In this document: positions 61,665 to 64,000 of the stretch, piece by piece | Layout of the letters: each line of letters begins with the position of its first letter | Position numbering within the stretch: the stretch's first letter is position 1 | Assembly (NCBI RefSeq): GCF_029962835.1 | Contig: NC_080575.1 | Coordinates: forward strand, 45,560,437-45,624,436 | Source of the DNA: Magnolia sinica | Lineage: Eukaryota; Streptophyta; Magnoliopsida; Magnoliales; Magnoliaceae | DNA length: 64,000 bases | Direction: 5' to 3' | The notes under the pieces: generated by a model | Seen by the model: the letters and a program-made list of their open reading frames with translations, nothing else | What the model was told of the DNA's origin: nothing | Database searches by the model: none | Translations under genes and position numbers: made by a program

Positions 61665-64000
61665 TGTCATGCCCCAAACCCGGGGACAGACAGCTTCCGT
61701 GATGCCTCGAATTCGGCACTTGACTTCCATACACCAAGTCCCGAGTTCGGCGCACCACAAGGAAGATTTTTGACTTTTTTTTTGGTATATACATATAATA
61801 ATACCTGAGCATGAAGATCCATGATTAAAATACCAAGCAACACTCTCCATTATAAATCCTGATGGTTACAAGTACAATGCTTTCCAAAAGGTACACAACG
61901 CCAACATTGCTAAATCGAAAAATAGATGCAATGCATCGAGAAAGCTAAGTTTTCCAGGCTACTCCAGCCCTGAAAAAAATGAAAAATAGGAAGCTTAGGT
62001 AAAAAGCCTAGTGAGTACACACGTGTGTGTATTGTATCCTACATACAAGCAAGATAAATATGCTACAAGGAAATCATACCACAGCCATAACCATATTACA
62101 TGCATTCATAATCACATCATCATCATCATATTATCATACCATAATTATACAATATCGGAAATACTGACAAGTCCATGAGTCATACAATATCAGAATACGC
62201 AATATAAATCAGTTATGCAAATGAGGAGTTATAAAGAGCCAAATATTAGATGTCGAGGATGCAATGCAATATACAGTTCCTGATGAGTTCACGAATACCG
62301 TCAGCCACATCTAAATACTGAAACATGGTAACTTGAAATGTTAAATGTTACTAATGCAATGCAATATGTGGTGCGAATGAAATGACCATGTTAAAGTGAA
62401 GTCGGGATGATAGTACGTAGTATCGCAGACTATGGGTCTATCACAAAGGACTTCTATCCAAACTAGTCTCATACCTAATTTGGATAGTCAGACTCAATGT
62501 GGTAAACTCCTAATCTCAGGTTAGTCGCGCGCCCCAACCGAAATCCTGGCCATTGTGAAGGTACACGTAATAAATAGTTGCACACCACTAGCCTGAGTGG
62601 ATAGTAAATGAATGAATGAATGACTATGCAACTCCTGCTCAATAAGTCCATGTATCAGTACAGTTTATCTCTGGGATCATCACTGGGGTTTAGTACACTC
62701 CCAATGGCACTGTCTCTCTCCCAGCAGCATAGTCCAAGTGAGCGTAAGAAACCTCACTATCCACCTGGCCAATAGTCTGTCAATACCTATCTGGCACGTC
62801 GATAGCGGACCCATTCACGAGCTAGTCAAACTCAGTCTAGTAATACCCCCTACTCTCAGGTGGGTAAGGCCACACCCTCTCCTAACCAACCACGGCACAG
62901 TGGGAGACGCGGCCTCCTGGTATTGGGCACTCGGGCGCTTATGTATCCACGTAGTCTCGACTTTGGGGTGTCTCCTAGCCTCGGAGGTTTAGAGATTTTC
63001 ACCCAAGGACATCTATGGCACCCGTATGCTAGAACCAAACATTTTCGGTGTCCCATCTGGCCATCCAAGATATGCCTATGGAGGCTACGGCCCTAATGTC
63101 GCTAGGGCACACAATGCAAGACGCATGAGTCATACAATACAGTCATGCATCAATCCTGCACATATCGTGCACTCATGTGAGATAACCTCCGCCTATCAGG
63201 GAGTCTCATAACAATCTGCCTAACGACATATGCAATGGTCAACCACATCTCATAAAAAAACATGCAGATGATGCGTATGGGCATGTATGATGATGCTATG
63301 CTGTCACATACTCATAATCAGTATCAATAACCGGCCTCAACAATCGGCTTCAACAATGTGGACATTTAACCAACATTGCCCCCAAGGAATGACCCACATA
63401 AACATCAATACATACATCATGGTGAAATCATACATCACATCGGTCCTTATATACATCACTTTGGGTCTCTCACAAGGGCCGCACATTCATCGCATTGGGC
63501 CTCACTCATAGGCCGCATATACATCACATTGGGCCGTATCATATGTGTACTACACGTCGCAATGGGCCTCGGCTCATGGGCCATGAATACACCATATCAG
63601 GCTTCACGACCCATGGGCTTCAAATACACAAGAGGTGAGCCTTACACATGGGCCTCAAATACATCACAATGAGCCTTATCATATGAGCCGAAAATATATC
63701 TCAATGAGCCTTGCCCATAAGCCACGAATACATGGCTACACCAATTATGATAAGTCTTATACTACAGCCACTTCATACATCGCATAGTTAATGACTCATA
63801 TTTGGTGCTGCATAGTTAAGGGCCAAGAGCCACATTTCATCGTACCATTTATGGTTTAGAGATCACAGCGTATAGAATCCAGGACCTTGATAGCATTAGC
63901 TTGGGTAACATAACCCTACATCACATTCGGTTTAATGTACAACTTAGTTATATGTGATTCAAGTGGCGGTATCTATATCGATAAGTTCAAACCTACATTG
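61665..64000 (-). mobile_element. LTR of family A, partial (runs off the window)
   Basis: The minus-strand end ...CGGGTTTGGGGCATGACA lies at 61665. The sequence matches LTR A through 62398-62640 (see block B), the 63030-63230 segment (ccatctggccatccaagata, agtcatgcatcaatcc) against 5890-6060, and the rcctcaacaatcgg and gggcctca repeats after 63315. It has no coding trace. Its start lies beyond 64000. Confidence 0.78.

Overview
This window looks like nuclear DNA of a flowering plant, in a transposon-dense intergenic or pericentromeric stretch. Every coding trace I recognise belongs to a plant-type transposon, a retroposed copy or captured piece of a host gene, or a fragment of chloroplast DNA. 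No intact host gene is visible. The families present (Athila/Tat and Retand-like gypsy, copia, CACTA with DUF4218/DUF4216 transposase, tRNA-derived SINEs, a ycf2 insertion) fix it as angiosperm. The abundant GTGGGGCCCACC-type foldback repeats faintly suggest a magnoliid, but that is only an impression.

The layout is a set of nested insertions, several with readable target-site duplications (TSDs). (1) 1-14134 is an Athila/Tat-type gypsy element on the minus strand, cut by two solo-LTR-like insertions: 4547-9140 (in gag, TSD tgtat/tatat) and 9691-12786 (in the leader, TSD attct). Its 5' LTR is 12850-14134. It sits inside the first 79 bp of another LTR (14135-14213). (2) A minus-strand copia element runs from its 5' LTR at 52627-53102 down to about 14346. 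It is split by a 31-kb CACTA transposon (21083-52036, TSD gag) in gag, and by a 4.9-kb LTR (15504-20435) between protease and integrase. (3) The CACTA element carries AT-rich tandem repeats, a retroposed RPT1 proteasome pseudogene, a captured CCT-domain exon, its own decayed TNPD- and TNPA-type transposase genes (28059-33378), and a second, nested 12.8-kb CACTA (34084-46885, TSD cca). (4) Two long telomere-like arrays built from CCTAAA-type repeats fill 38270-45968 (inside the inner CACTA) and 47311-50984 (inside the outer one). Each is preceded by the same pair of 164-bp modules.

Right of the copia LTR come a chloroplast ycf2 fragment, a second copia gag start with its primer binding site, about 1.8 kb with no recognisable gene, two SINEs with A-tails and TSDs, a plus-strand Retand-like gypsy element (LTR, primer site, gag, protease; truncated), and two LTR-type repeats. 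The last one (61665 onward) belongs to the same family as 4547-9140.

Functionally nothing here works as an operon or pathway. The coding parts form the remains of transposition machinery: gag, protease, reverse transcriptase and integrase for the retroelements, transposase and accessory protein for CACTA. All show stops, frameshifts or lost catalytic residues. The most unusual structure is the module-plus-telomere-like-array unit present twice, once in each of two nested CACTA elements.
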